Positions 1 to 8,132 of a DNA stretch of 64,000 nt are shown here, in pieces. The notes beneath the pieces are model-generated. The model searched no databases. It saw only the letters and a program-made list of their open reading frames with translations, and had not been told where the DNA came from. The translations under genes were made by a program, and so were the position numbers. Positions within the stretch are counted from its first letter, which is position 1. Each line of letters opens with the position of its first letter. This DNA is from Paraburkholderia tuberum STM678 (lineage in GTDB: Bacteria > Pseudomonadota > Gammaproteobacteria > Burkholderiales > Burkholderiaceae): the NCBI RefSeq assembly GCF_902833905.1, contig NZ_CADFGP010000018.1:89880-153879 (forward strand), written 5' to 3'.

Positions 1-1303
1 ACACGGCCGCTGCGACCAGCGTCAACGTCGAGCCGCTCGGCCAAGCGGTGGCGATCCAGAACGCCCCGAGCACCATCATCACGATGGCCGCGCGCAGGCC
101 CGCGACGCCGGCCGCGATTGCGTTGGTTTTCGGCTCGTAGCGCTCGATCCAGCGTTCGCGCGCGTGCTTGTCGACGGCGAGCGACGCGTAGGTCGCCGCG
201 TACGCATGCAGGTCGTCGATGAAGCGGTACAGCAGCTCGGCGCCCGTGTCGAAATCGAGCAACGGCGCGTCGGGGTGCGTTTCGAGCTCGTCGCGCGTCG
301 CGCGCACGCGTTTGGGCAACTCGCTCCTGTAGGTGTCGAGCTGGGCCGCGGCGTGCGCGGCGTCGGCCGCGCTCAGCACCGGCTCGCCCGACTTCGCGAG
401 CAACGGCGCGATCTCCTTGAAGTACGGTTCGAGCGCGGCGATCGCGATCGCCGCGCCGTGCGTGCCGCTGTCGCGCAGACGGTTCATCAGCTGATGCAGC
501 GCGTGAAAGCGCGTCGACGCGGTCATGAACTCGCTGTTCAGACGCGCGAGGCGCCCGCCGCGCATCCGCGAATCGGGGCCTTCGAACACGGCGATGCTGC
601 GCGCGGCCTCGAAGCCGACGATGTCGGCGACGAAGCGTGCATTGGTCGCCTCGATCTGGGCGCGGTCGTTGCGCCCGGCAAGCGACGCCGACACGTACTC
701 GACGAACGCGGAGAAGCGCGCACGCACGGTGCTGCGCATCTGCAGGCCGGCGAACTGCGGAAACACGAGGCCGCTGACCGCGCCCGCGCAGATGATCCCG
801 ATCACCACTTCCGCGACCCGCGTGAGCGCGCTCAGGAACGCGCCGTCCGGATGCTGCGAAGCGGGGATGCCGATCAGCGCGGCCGTGTAGCCCGCCAGCA
901 CGAAGCCGTACGAACGGAAGTTGCGATTGCGCGCGGCGCCGGCGGTGCAGATGCCGACCCAGATCGCGGTCGTGACGAGGAACAGCTCCGGCTGCTGCGC
1001 GAACAGTCCGATCAGCGCGAGCATCACGACGAGACCGACCAGCGTGCCGCAGATCCGATAGAAGCTCTTCGCGAACACTGCGCCGCTTTGCGGCTGCATC
1101 ACGATGAACACGGTGGTCATCGCGGTGCGCGGCTGCGGCAGATCGAGCTTCATCGCGATGCCGAGCGCGAGGAAGCACGCGGCGAGCGCCTTGAACAGAT
1201 AGATCCATACGAGGCCGTCGGTGCGCGCCCAGTGGGCGGCGGCTTCGTAGAGCGCGGCGAACGAGGCGGGGCGCGCGCTCGACGGGGAGGGCGAGGAGGA
1301 CAT
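1..1303 (-). CDS. FUSC-family inner-membrane efflux protein (partial)
   Basis: The reading frame runs from ATG at 1303 leftwards without a stop to the window edge, so only the N-terminal 434 codons are present. After a short Ser/Pro-rich leader the protein has a run of hydrophobic segments with the family pattern PRTAMTTVFIVMQPQSG and then CTAGAARNRNFRSYGF, typical of the FUSC (fusaric acid resistance / AaeB) family that exports aromatic or weak organic acids across the inner membrane. It starts 8 nt after the outer-membrane factor stop at 1312, so the two are almost certainly one operon. A membrane-fusion (HlyD-type) partner would be expected beyond the left edge. The substrate is inferred from the family only. 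Confidence 0.85.
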   Translation of the reverse strand, partial: MSSSPSPSSARPASFAALYEAAAHWARTDGLVWIYLFKALAACFLALGIAMKLDLPQPRTAMTTVFIVMQPQSGAVFAKSFYRICGTLVGLVVMLALIGLFAQQPELFLVTTAIWVGICTAGAARNRNFRSYGFVLAGYTAALIGIPASQHPDGAFLSALTRVAEVVIGIICAGAVSGLVFPQFAGLQMRSTVRARFSAFVEYVSASLAGRNDRAQIEATNARFVADIVGFEAARSIAVFEGPDSRMRGGRLARLNSEFMTASTRFHALHQLMNRLRDSGTHGAAIAIAALEPYFKEIAPLLAKSGEPVLSAADAAHAAAQLDTYRSELPKRVRATRDELETHPDAPLLDFDTGAELLYRFIDDLHAYAATYASLAVDKHARERWIERYEPKTNAIAAGVAGLRAAIVMMVLGAFWIATAWPSGSTLTLVAAAV

Positions 1304-1311
1304 GGCCTTCC

Positions 1312-2946
1312 TTACTCGGACGCGGGCGCGTTCGGGGCGCGCGAGGCGGTGGTGGCGGCGGTGATGGCTGCGTTGGTCCTGGCGTTGGCGTTCGCATCCG
1401 CTGTTGCCTTGTCGCTACTCGCCGCGCCGCTCTTGCTCTCGCCGCTGCCCTTGCCATGCGCCGGCAACGTTTCGTTATCCCGCGGACCGTTGGCCGGATC
1501 GTCGAGACCGCCGCCGAGCGCCGTCATCAACGACGCATGCGCGCCGAGCCGCTCGGCCTGCACTTTGGCGACACCTTCCTGCGCGCGCAGCAACTGGTTT
1601 TGCGCGACTAGCACGTTCAGATAGTCGGTCAAGCCGCGCCGGTAGCCTTCGCGCGACAGCTCGTAGTTCCTGCGCGCGGCGGCGACCGAGCGGTCGGCGT
1701 CGTCGGCCTGGGTGGTCAGCGAACGGATGCGGATCACCTGGTCGGAGATGTCCTTCAGCGCGCCCACGATCGACTGGTTGTAGCGCTCGACGGCCTCGTC
1801 GTAGCCCGCCGACGCCGCGCCGAGCTGCGAGCGCAGCCGGCCGCCGTCGAAGATCGGCAGCGTCAGCGCGGGACCCACGCTCCAGCTATGCGACGGACTC
1901 TTCAGGAACTGGAACAGCGGCCCCATCGCCGCATAGCCGCCGATCGACGCGAGCAGGTTGATGTCCGGATAGAACCCGGCCTTGGCGACGTCGATGCCGC
2001 GCGCCTGCGCGGCGACCGTCCAGCGTGCCGCGACCACGTCCGGCCGGTGGCCGATCAGATCCGCGGGCAGCGCGGCCGGCAGACCGGCGGGCGCGGCGAG
2101 CGACAGCGCCGGGCGCTGGATCGCGTCGCCGGCGCCCGGACCCTTGCCCGCGAGCGCGGCCAACTGATTGCGGCCGAGCGCGATCTTCTCCTCGATCGCG
2201 TCGATCTGGCGCTCGTACTCGGGCATCGGCGTCTCGGCCTGGCTCACTTCGAGCTGCGTGCCGATGCCGCCCTTCAGGCGCCGGTTCGCGAGGTCGACGA
2301 TCTGCTGCTGTTGCTGCAGCGTGGCCTTCGCGATGTCGAGCAAAGCGTAGTTCAGCGACATCTCGATATAGGTGCGCACGACATTCGCCTGCAGTTCGAG
2401 CTGCGCGGCGCGCGCGTCGGCGGCGCTGGCGTGCGCGAGGTCGAGCGCGCGCTCGGCGGCGTTCTTGTCCTTGCCCCAGAAGTCGAGGTGATAGGCGAGG
2501 CCGAGCGTGCCGGTGTTGTTCCACGACTGCTCGCCGGCGAGCGGGCCCGGGCCGTAGAACACGTTGTCGGCCCACTGCTGGCGCTGGATCGACAGGCTGC
2601 CGTTGACTTGCGGCGCGAGCGCCGCGCGCGCGACGCCGGCCATCGACGCCGCCTCACGCACGCGCGCCTGGGCGACCGCGAGACTGGGATTGCCGGCTTG
2701 CGCGTCCGCGATCCACCGGTCCAGCTGCGGATCGTCATAGGCGCGCCACCAGTCGGCGGCGGGCCACTGCGCATCGGCGTTGGCGGCGCGGATTGCGTTG
2801 CCCGCATCAAGCGACGCAGGATTGATCGTGTGCGTTTGCGGCGCGACGCCTCCGGTACTTGCGCATCCGGCGATTGTTAATAGGATCGTAAGAACCGCGA
2901 CTGCGGCGATCCCTTTGGGTACCGGAGACTGCACGGTTTCCTCCAA
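1312..2946 (-). CDS. Outer-membrane efflux lipoprotein, NodT/OprM family
   Basis: 544-residue outer-membrane factor of a tripartite efflux system. Residues 1-28 form a lipoprotein signal ending in the lipobox LTIAGC, followed by the two long coiled-coil/beta repeats typical of the TolC-like NodT family (for example WWRAYDDPQLDRWI near the start and the RPDVVAARW motif in the middle). The protein would form the outer-membrane channel for the FUSC pump encoded directly downstream. The C-terminal 60-70 residues are a low-complexity Ala/Ser/Thr/Asn tail, longer than usual for the family. The gene is divergent from a LysR regulator, a layout common for aromatic-acid efflux operons, so inducible control by that regulator is likely. 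Confidence 0.9.
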   Translation of the reverse strand: MEETVQSPVPKGIAAVAVLTILLTIAGCASTGGVAPQTHTINPASLDAGNAIRAANADAQWPAADWWRAYDDPQLDRWIADAQAGNPSLAVAQARVREAASMAGVARAALAPQVNGSLSIQRQQWADNVFYGPGPLAGEQSWNNTGTLGLAYHLDFWGKDKNAAERALDLAHASAADARAAQLELQANVVRTYIEMSLNYALLDIAKATLQQQQQIVDLANRRLKGGIGTQLEVSQAETPMPEYERQIDAIEEKIALGRNQLAALAGKGPGAGDAIQRPALSLAAPAGLPAALPADLIGHRPDVVAARWTVAAQARGIDVAKAGFYPDINLLASIGGYAAMGPLFQFLKSPSHSWSVGPALTLPIFDGGRLRSQLGAASAGYDEAVERYNQSIVGALKDISDQVIRIRSLTTQADDADRSVAAARRNYELSREGYRRGLTDYLNVLVAQNQLLRAQEGVAKVQAERLGAHASLMTALGGGLDDPANGPRDNETLPAHGKGSGESKSGAASSDKATADANANARTNAAITAATTASRAPNAPASE

Positions 2947-2967
2947 ATTTGACTATAGAAGCTTGTG

Positions 2968-2994
2968 CGCAATTATATTTTTTGATCGATTGCG
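2968..2994. promoter_or_regulatory. Dyad CGCAAT-N15-ATTGCG over the efflux operon -10 box
   Basis: The 143-bp divergent region holds a perfect inverted repeat, CGCAAT at 2968-2973 and ATTGCG at 2989-2994. On the minus strand a consensus TATAAT lies at 2977-2972, between and partly over the arms, but no good -35 hexamer is found 16-18 bp upstream. A good -10 with a poor -35 is typical of an activator-dependent promoter, here plausibly the adjacent LysR protein. The assignment of the dyad to that regulator is inference. Confidence 0.45.
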
Positions 2995-3089
2995 GAATAA
3001 CCGGTAAGGATGCAAGGCATTTTTACCAGACATGAGACAATCGCCATTGCTGATCGTGTAACAATCGCTGCCGATTTCTGAGGATAGGT

Positions 3090-4028
3090 ATGGACACGCT
3101 TCAAAACATGCGCGTTTTCGTCCGCGTCGTCGAAGCGGGCAGCTTCACGGGCGCCGCGCAGCATCTGAATACGACGACGGCCTACGCGTCGCGCGCGGTT
3201 TCCGATCTGGAAGCGCATCTGCGCACGCGGCTTTTGAACCGGACCACGCGCCGCATCGCGCTGACCGAAGCTGGCGAGCGCTATCTGCAGCGCTGCGAGC
3301 AGATTCTCGCGTACGTGGATCAGGCGGAGGCCGAGGCGAGCGATGCGCACGCGCGTCCGTCCGGCAAGCTGAAGGTTCACGCGATGACGAGCTTCGGCCA
3401 GCACTACGTGGTGCCGGCCGTGGGCCGTTACCAGCAGCGCTACCCGGACGTGCAGATCGAACTGACGCTCGCGCAGCGCATGCCCGATCTGCTCGACGAA
3501 GGCTTCGACGTGTCGCTGACGCTCGCGACCAACCTGCCGGATTCGGGGCTCGTGTCGCAGCGCCTTGGCAGCGCGTTCAGCATTGCGTGCGCGTCGCCGG
3601 CGTACCTCGAACGGCGCGGCGTGCCGCAAACGCCTGCGGACCTGGCGCAGCACGTCTGCCTGCAGATGGTGACGCCGGTGAATCCGCCGGACAAATGGAC
3701 CTTCGACGGCCCGAACGGCGAGGAAGTGGTCTCGCTCGGCGCGGCGACGTTTCAGGTGAACGTGGCCGAGGCGATGGTCGTGGCCGTCGCCCAGGGCATG
3801 GGCGTAGCGCTGATTCCGATCTACTCGGCGATCAGCCGTTTGCGCAGCGGCGAACTGCTGTGGCTGATGCCCGGGTACACGTCGCAGCAGATGAATCTGT
3901 ATGCGCTGTATCCGTCGCGGCAGTATCTCGATGCGAAGATCCGCACGTGGGTCGAATTCCTGCGCGACGAGTTGCCTTCGACGCTGGCGGCGGATCAGGA
4001 GGAGTTGCGGCAGTTCGCGCGGACCTGA
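3090..4028 (+). CDS. LysR-family transcriptional regulator of the adjacent efflux operon
   Basis: 312-residue LysR-type regulator. Residues 1-65 form the winged helix-turn-helix (MDTLQNMRVFVRVVEAGSF, AAQHLNTTTAYASRAVSDLE, LLNRTTRRIALTEAG), followed by the periplasmic-binding-like effector domain with the usual LGSAFSIACASPAYL and MVVAVAQGMGVALIP stretches. Length is normal for the family. It is transcribed away from the efflux genes, the classic arrangement in which a LysR protein controls its divergent neighbour, as AaeR does for aaeXAB. The effector is unknown; an aromatic acid is the obvious guess from the neighbouring pump. Confidence 0.9.
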   Translation: MDTLQNMRVFVRVVEAGSFTGAAQHLNTTTAYASRAVSDLEAHLRTRLLNRTTRRIALTEAGERYLQRCEQILAYVDQAEAEASDAHARPSGKLKVHAMTSFGQHYVVPAVGRYQQRYPDVQIELTLAQRMPDLLDEGFDVSLTLATNLPDSGLVSQRLGSAFSIACASPAYLERRGVPQTPADLAQHVCLQMVTPVNPPDKWTFDGPNGEEVVSLGAATFQVNVAEAMVVAVAQGMGVALIPIYSAISRLRSGELLWLMPGYTSQQMNLYALYPSRQYLDAKIRTWVEFLRDELPSTLAADQEELRQFART

Positions 4029-4084
4029 CCGATCTGCTCGTCATGCATTGACGTTCGAGCGGCACGCGGAGTGCGGCAAGCGGA

Positions 4085-4123
4085 GTGGGCACGCGGCGTG
4101 GGCACGCGGCGTGGGCACGCGGC
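4085..4123. repeat. Three perfect 13-bp tandem copies of GTGGGCACGCGGC
   Basis: Copies lie at 4085-4097, 4098-4110 and 4111-4123 and are identical, followed by GTGAC that begins a degenerate fourth unit. The repeat is in the 250-bp non-coding stretch after the LysR gene. No function is visible; the copy number may vary between strains. Confidence 0.9.
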
Positions 4124-4279
4124 GTGACAGCCTGTTACACACGCGCCGCGCCGCAACATTTCTTTACTTCTCACGCGCAGTCGATTTGTTAACGTGTCGT
4201 TCACGCGCCGGCGCTTCGGCCGGACGCGCTGGATTCGGCGCCGTTCGGCGCCTCGCAACCACTGAAGGACGACACACTC

Positions 4280-4432
4280 ATGGATACGCACCTGATGATC
4301 GGCTTGGCCGTCATGTTTGGACTGATCGGCGTCGCCGCGTCGCGCGATCTGCTGCGCCGCATGCGCGAACAGCAACCGCGGCTCGTGCCGGTCGAGGTCG
4401 AGTCACAGGATGCGCCGCGGCGCGAGCGGTGA
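4280..4432 (+). CDS. Small putative membrane protein, 50 residues
   Basis: An ATG at 4280 is preceded by GAAGGA at 4264-4269, a credible ribosome binding site at 10 nt. The 50-codon frame encodes one hydrophobic segment (LMIGLAVMFGLIGVAA) followed by a basic stretch (SRDLLRRMREQ) and a charged C-terminus, which fits a single-pass protein with its basic tail in the cytoplasm. No family is recognised. It stands alone between the LysR gene and the convergent phosphoesterase. The call rests on the ribosome binding site, composition and membrane segment only. Confidence 0.5.
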   Translation: MDTHLMIGLAVMFGLIGVAASRDLLRRMREQQPRLVPVEVESQDAPRRER

Positions 4433-4473
4433 GCGGCGGCGGGTTGATCTGATGCAAGAGGCCCGAGCACCCG

Positions 4474-5280
4474 CTAGATCTCGACGACCTTGTCCCACGC
4501 AAACAGCGGATTTTCCCACTGGCGCGTGCGCCGGTCGAAATAGCCGCGCGGATTGCACACGACGCGCGTGCCGTCCACCACGTAGTCGAACGACGTATGC
4601 GTGTGGCCATGAATCCACAACGCGACAGGCGCGCGCACGAGTTCGGGCAGATGGTTGACGAAGCCCGCCGACACGCGGTCTTCGGCAAAACGCCCGGCCA
4701 GGCTCAGCCGATGCGGCGCGTGATGCGTGACCACGATCGTTTGGCCGGCGAACGGTTTGGCAAGCTCGCTTTCGAGCCACGCGCGCGCATGCTGGTGCAG
4801 CGCGAGCGAATCGGCGGGCGTGAAGTCGCGCGCGGCGTCGCGCGGGTCGTGCGGCCAGTTCATCTGGATCAGCCCGCGATAGTCGAGCATGACCCGGCGC
4901 GCGGCGACGATCGATTCCTCGATTGCATCCGGCGTCGCGCCGTACAGCGCGAAGTCGGTCCACAACGTCGTGCCGAGCACGCGCCAGCGGCCCTGGCTGT
5001 CGACCAGCGCGGCGTTGTTCAGCATATGCACGTTGTCGACCTGCGCGGCCGCGTCGAGCATCGCGCTCTCCAGCGCGCCGAATTCACCGTCGTAGTACTC
5101 ATGATTGCCCGGCACGTAGACGACCGGCACCGCGTCGTCGAACGCCTGCGCGGCCCAGCGCGGGCCGGCCGCATGATTGTGGATGTCGCCCGCCAGCACC
5201 ACGAGATCCGCCTGCGCATGCGGGATCAGTTCAGGCTCGTCGTTTTCCAGATGCAGATCGGACAGCACGCGAATCTTCAC
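4474..5280 (-). CDS. Calcineurin-like metallophosphoesterase
   Basis: 268-residue phosphoesterase with all five metal-binding blocks in order: SDLHLE at the N-terminus, GDIHN, GNHEYY, a double histidine (VTHHAP) and GHTH near the C-terminus. The dimetal site would hydrolyse phosphomonoesters or phosphodiesters in the cytoplasm; no signal peptide is present. The substrate cannot be told from sequence. The gene ends 41 nt from the small membrane-protein gene on the opposite strand and starts 52 nt after the FAD-oxidase stop, so it may be co-transcribed with that gene. Confidence 0.85.
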   Translation of the reverse strand: MKIRVLSDLHLENDEPELIPHAQADLVVLAGDIHNHAAGPRWAAQAFDDAVPVVYVPGNHEYYDGEFGALESAMLDAAAQVDNVHMLNNAALVDSQGRWRVLGTTLWTDFALYGATPDAIEESIVAARRVMLDYRGLIQMNWPHDPRDAARDFTPADSLALHQHARAWLESELAKPFAGQTIVVTHHAPHRLSLAGRFAEDRVSAGFVNHLPELVRAPVALWIHGHTHTSFDYVVDGTRVVCNPRGYFDRRTRQWENPLFAWDKVVEI

Positions 5281-5332
5281 GGACGCGACTCCTGCAAAAC
5301 GCCTGCGCGCCGGATCGCGCAGGCTTCAGATA

Positions 5333-6751
5333 TTAGCGTAGCACCTTGCCCGGATTCATCAGGTTCAGCGGATCGAGCGCCTGCTTGATCGCGCGCATCA
5401 TCCGCACCTCGACGTCCTGCTTGTAGCGGGCGGCTTCGTCGATCTTCAACTGGCCGAGTCCGTGTTCCGCGCTGATGCTGCCGCGATGCGCATCGACGCT
5501 GTCGTAGACGATCCGGTTGATCGGGCTCTGGTACTGCCGCAGAAACGCCTTCGCATCGACGCCCTCGGGCGCCTGCACGTTGTAGTGCAGATTGCCGTCG
5601 CCGAGATGGCCGAACGTGACCATGCGCGCGCCCGGCGCGGCTTGCGCGATTGCCGCATCGGTCGCTTCGATGAAGTGGCCGATGCGTGAAATCGGCACCG
5701 CGATGTCGTGCTTGATGTTCAGGCCCTCCTCGGCCTGGGCGAGCGGAATGTGCTCGCGCAGATTCCAGAACGCGCGAGACTGCGCGAGGTTTTCCGCCAC
5801 CACGGCGTCTTCCACGAGACCTTGTTCGAGCGCGGTTTCCATCAGCCCCTCGAACAGCGTGCGCGCGTGCACTTCGCTTTCGCTGTCCGACAGTTCGAGC
5901 AGCACGACCTGCGCATGTGGTTCGGCGAACGGATAACGCGTCTGCTCGAAGTGCCGGCCGACGAGGCGCAGGCAGAAATCCGACATCAGTTCGAAGCCGG
6001 TCAGGAGCGGTCCGGCGACGCGTTGCGTGAGCGCGAGAAAATCGAGCGCCGCATGCGGCGACGCGAGCGCGGCGAGCGCGGTGACGCGCGCGGCCGGCTG
6101 CGGATGCAGCTTGAGCACCGCCGCGGTGATCAGGCCCAGCGTGCCTTCCGCGCCGATGAACAGGTCGCGCAGATCGTAGCCGGTGTTGTCCTTGCGCAGC
6201 CCGCGCAGGCCGTCCCACAGTTCGCCTTGCGGCGTCACCACTTCGAGGCCGAGGCATAGCTCGCGCGAGTTGCCATAGCGCAGCACGCCGGTGCCGCCCG
6301 CATTGGTCGACAGATTGCCGCCGATCGTGCAGCTGCCTTCGGCGGCGAGGCTCAGCGCAAACAGACGCCCGGCCGCTTCGGCGTGCTTCTGCACGTCGGC
6401 GAGGATCACGCCGGCTTCGACCGTGATCGTGTTGTTGTGCGGATCGATGTCGCGCACGCGATTCAGGCGGCGCAGGCTGATGACCGCCTGCGCGCCGCTC
6501 GCGTCGGGTGTCGCGCCGCCCGCGAGGCCGGTGTTGCCGCCCTGCGGCACCAGCGCGACGCAATGTTCGACCGCGAGCCTGACGAGCGCGGCGGCTTCCG
6601 CGGACGTGGCTGGGCACAGCACCGCGCAGGCCGCGCCGGTGTAGCGGCGGCGCCAGTCGGTCAGAAAGGGAGCGGTGTCGTGCGGATCGGTCAGTACGTA
6701 AGTCGCGCCGATGGCGTCGCGGCAGGCGGCGAGAAAAGCGGTGTGGGTCAT
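5333..6751 (-). CDS. FAD-binding oxidase, D-lactate/glycolate dehydrogenase family (GlcD-like)
   Basis: 472-residue flavoprotein of the vanillyl-alcohol-oxidase fold. The N-terminal FAD domain carries VPQGGNTGLAGGA and the C-terminal FAD-linked oxidase domain carries GHLGDGNLHYNV, ending in LNLMNPGKVL, all hallmark blocks of GlcD and D-lactate or D-2-hydroxyacid dehydrogenases. The start at 6751 (MTHTAFLAAC) matches the usual start of the family; the open frame continues upstream but only with unrelated basic sequence. It would oxidise a D-2-hydroxy acid and pass electrons to the respiratory chain. No GlcE or GlcF partner gene is adjacent, so a single-subunit D-2-hydroxyglutarate or D-lactate type enzyme is more likely than glycolate oxidase. 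Confidence 0.85.
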   Translation of the reverse strand: MTHTAFLAACRDAIGATYVLTDPHDTAPFLTDWRRRYTGAACAVLCPATSAEAAALVRLAVEHCVALVPQGGNTGLAGGATPDASGAQAVISLRRLNRVRDIDPHNNTITVEAGVILADVQKHAEAAGRLFALSLAAEGSCTIGGNLSTNAGGTGVLRYGNSRELCLGLEVVTPQGELWDGLRGLRKDNTGYDLRDLFIGAEGTLGLITAAVLKLHPQPAARVTALAALASPHAALDFLALTQRVAGPLLTGFELMSDFCLRLVGRHFEQTRYPFAEPHAQVVLLELSDSESEVHARTLFEGLMETALEQGLVEDAVVAENLAQSRAFWNLREHIPLAQAEEGLNIKHDIAVPISRIGHFIEATDAAIAQAAPGARMVTFGHLGDGNLHYNVQAPEGVDAKAFLRQYQSPINRIVYDSVDAHRGSISAEHGLGQLKIDEAARYKQDVEVRMMRAIKQALDPLNLMNPGKVLR

Positions 6752-6783
6752 GTGGATCGGTTGACGGTGTTGGGGCTTGGGCC

Positions 6784-7365
6784 TCAGGCGGGCGGGATCG
6801 GTTCGCTGGCGGCTTGCTTTGCAGCCTGCTTTGCAGCCTGCTTTGCAGCCTGCTTCGCGGCTCGTTTCGCCGCGCGCTTGAACGGTCCGACATACGCGAG
6901 TGCGCAGGTGAAGAAGATCATGGCGAGTGCCGCTTGAAGCCAGCCGAGCCGCGCGCTCAAGCCATGATCGCTCCAGCCACGCACGACGCCTTCGGCGAAA
7001 TACAGCAGGATCAGCATCGACGCCCATTGCATCGTGTAAAGCCGACGTCGCCACACGCCCGGCAACGCGCAGAGTAGCGGCAACGCTTTCAGCACGAGCA
7101 GCGAGCCGCCAGAGCGCAACGGCGCGAGCCACCATTCCCATGCGACGGCAAGCACGATCATCGAGACCAGTGTGAAAGCGGCGACGAGCGCGGCGGCAGC
7201 TTTGGGTTGCACGGGCACGACGGTTGTAGATGCCGACGCGTTGGCCGCGAGGCTTGCGGGCGCCGCGTTCGCGTGGTCCCCGGAGTTCGTGGCCGCGAGT
7301 TCAGCGCCACCCGCGTCACGACGGGCGTCGTCGCGTTCGGTGGGTTGCGGATCCGGTTCGTTCAC
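6784..7365 (-). CDS. DUF2069 membrane protein
   Basis: 193-residue inner-membrane protein if translation starts at the GTG at 7365, eleven nt after the wrbA stop; an ATG at 7464 would overlap wrbA by 89 nt and adds only Arg-rich sequence. An Ala-rich leader precedes three or four membrane helices with LAPLRSGGSLLVLKALPLLC and YTMQWASMLILLYFAEG, the DUF2069 signature. The gene follows wrbA as it does in many Burkholderiales. The C-terminal tail is built from AAKQ repeats encoded by a 12-bp DNA repeat. Function is unknown. Confidence 0.8.
   Translation of the reverse strand: MNEPDPQPTERDDARRDAGGAELAATNSGDHANAAPASLAANASASTTVVPVQPKAAAALVAAFTLVSMIVLAVAWEWWLAPLRSGGSLLVLKALPLLCALPGVWRRRLYTMQWASMLILLYFAEGVVRGWSDHGLSARLGWLQAALAMIFFTCALAYVGPFKRAAKRAAKQAAKQAAKQAAKQAASEPIPPA
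6815..6850. repeat. 12-bp tandem repeat inside the DUF2069 gene, three perfect copies
   Basis: TGCTTTGCAGCC occurs at 6815-6826, 6827-6838 and 6839-6850, with a degenerate fourth unit after it. On the coding strand each copy encodes four residues, giving the KQAAKQAA-type C-terminal tail. Since the unit is a multiple of three, copy-number change would alter tail length without breaking the frame. Confidence 0.9.
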
Positions 7366-7375
7366 GGCTTTACGC

Positions 7376-7978
7376 TCACGGCCTTTCGGACATCGACGCC
7401 GCCGTGCGCCCAACGCGCGCACCAAGCGCAATCGCCAGCGTCCGTTCGTCGGCGGAGATGCCATGGCCGGTCGTGCCCGCGCGCGCGTAATGCGAGGCGC
7501 CGTACGGCGTGCCGCCGGTCTGCGTGGTGGACAGCGCGCTCTCCGTGTATGGAATGCCGACGATGAGCATGCCGTGATGGAGCAGCGGCAGCATCATCGA
7601 CAACAGCGTGGATTCCTGGCCGCCGTGCAGGCTGCCGGTCGACGTGAACACGCAGGCCGGCTTGCCCGACAGTGCACCGGATAGCCACTGCGGCGTGGTG
7701 CCGTCGAGAAAGTATTTGAGCGCGGCCGCCATGTTGCCGAAGCGGGTCGGCGAACCGAGCGCGAGGCCCGCGCATTCTTCGAGGTCGCGCAGCTCGACGT
7801 ACGGTGGTCCTTCGGTGGGAATGTCCGGCTCGCTCGCCTCGCAAACCGTGGAAACCGCCGGCACGGTGCGCACGCGCGCCTGCATGCCGGGGACGCTGTC
7901 GACGCCGTGCGCGATTGCCAGCGCGAGCTCGCGGGTGGCGCCGTGACGGCTGTAATAAAGCACGAGAATGTCTTTCAT
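7376..7978 (-). CDS. wrbA: NAD(P)H:quinone oxidoreductase WrbA
   Basis: 200-residue flavodoxin-fold protein starting MKDILVLYYSRHGAT at 7978; four extra in-frame codons upstream (ATG at 7990) are less likely. The FMN phosphate loop YYSRHGATREL, GSPTRFGNMAAALKYFLDGT and STGSLHGGQESTLLSMMLPLLHHGM are diagnostic for WrbA, a tetrameric two-electron quinone reductase that limits redox cycling. The DUF2069 gene follows directly and is probably in the same transcript. Confidence 0.92.
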   Translation of the reverse strand: MKDILVLYYSRHGATRELALAIAHGVDSVPGMQARVRTVPAVSTVCEASEPDIPTEGPPYVELRDLEECAGLALGSPTRFGNMAAALKYFLDGTTPQWLSGALSGKPACVFTSTGSLHGGQESTLLSMMLPLLHHGMLIVGIPYTESALSTTQTGGTPYGASHYARAGTTGHGISADERTLAIALGARVGRTAASMSERP

Positions 7979-8132
7979 AGGCCTCATCATTGAACGGGTA
8001 TTATAGGGGTTCGGTCAGTTGCACAGGCCGCTCATAGCCGTTCGGCCAGGAGCTTCGGCCAAACGCCGCGCGGAGTTCCCGCAGTCCCGGTCTGACGGTT
8101 CAGCAAGCAAGGAGGCAGGTTTGTTGGTTAGG

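Noticed and set aside
164..1624. Plus-strand 486-codon frame at the left end
   Set aside because: Antisense to the FUSC and outer-membrane factor genes, both with clear family motifs; Arg/His-rich composition.
6752..7141. Upstream extension of the GlcD-like oxidase frame
   Set aside because: The 130 extra residues overlap the DUF2069 gene on the same strand in another frame and are not like the family; the conserved N-terminus begins at 6751.
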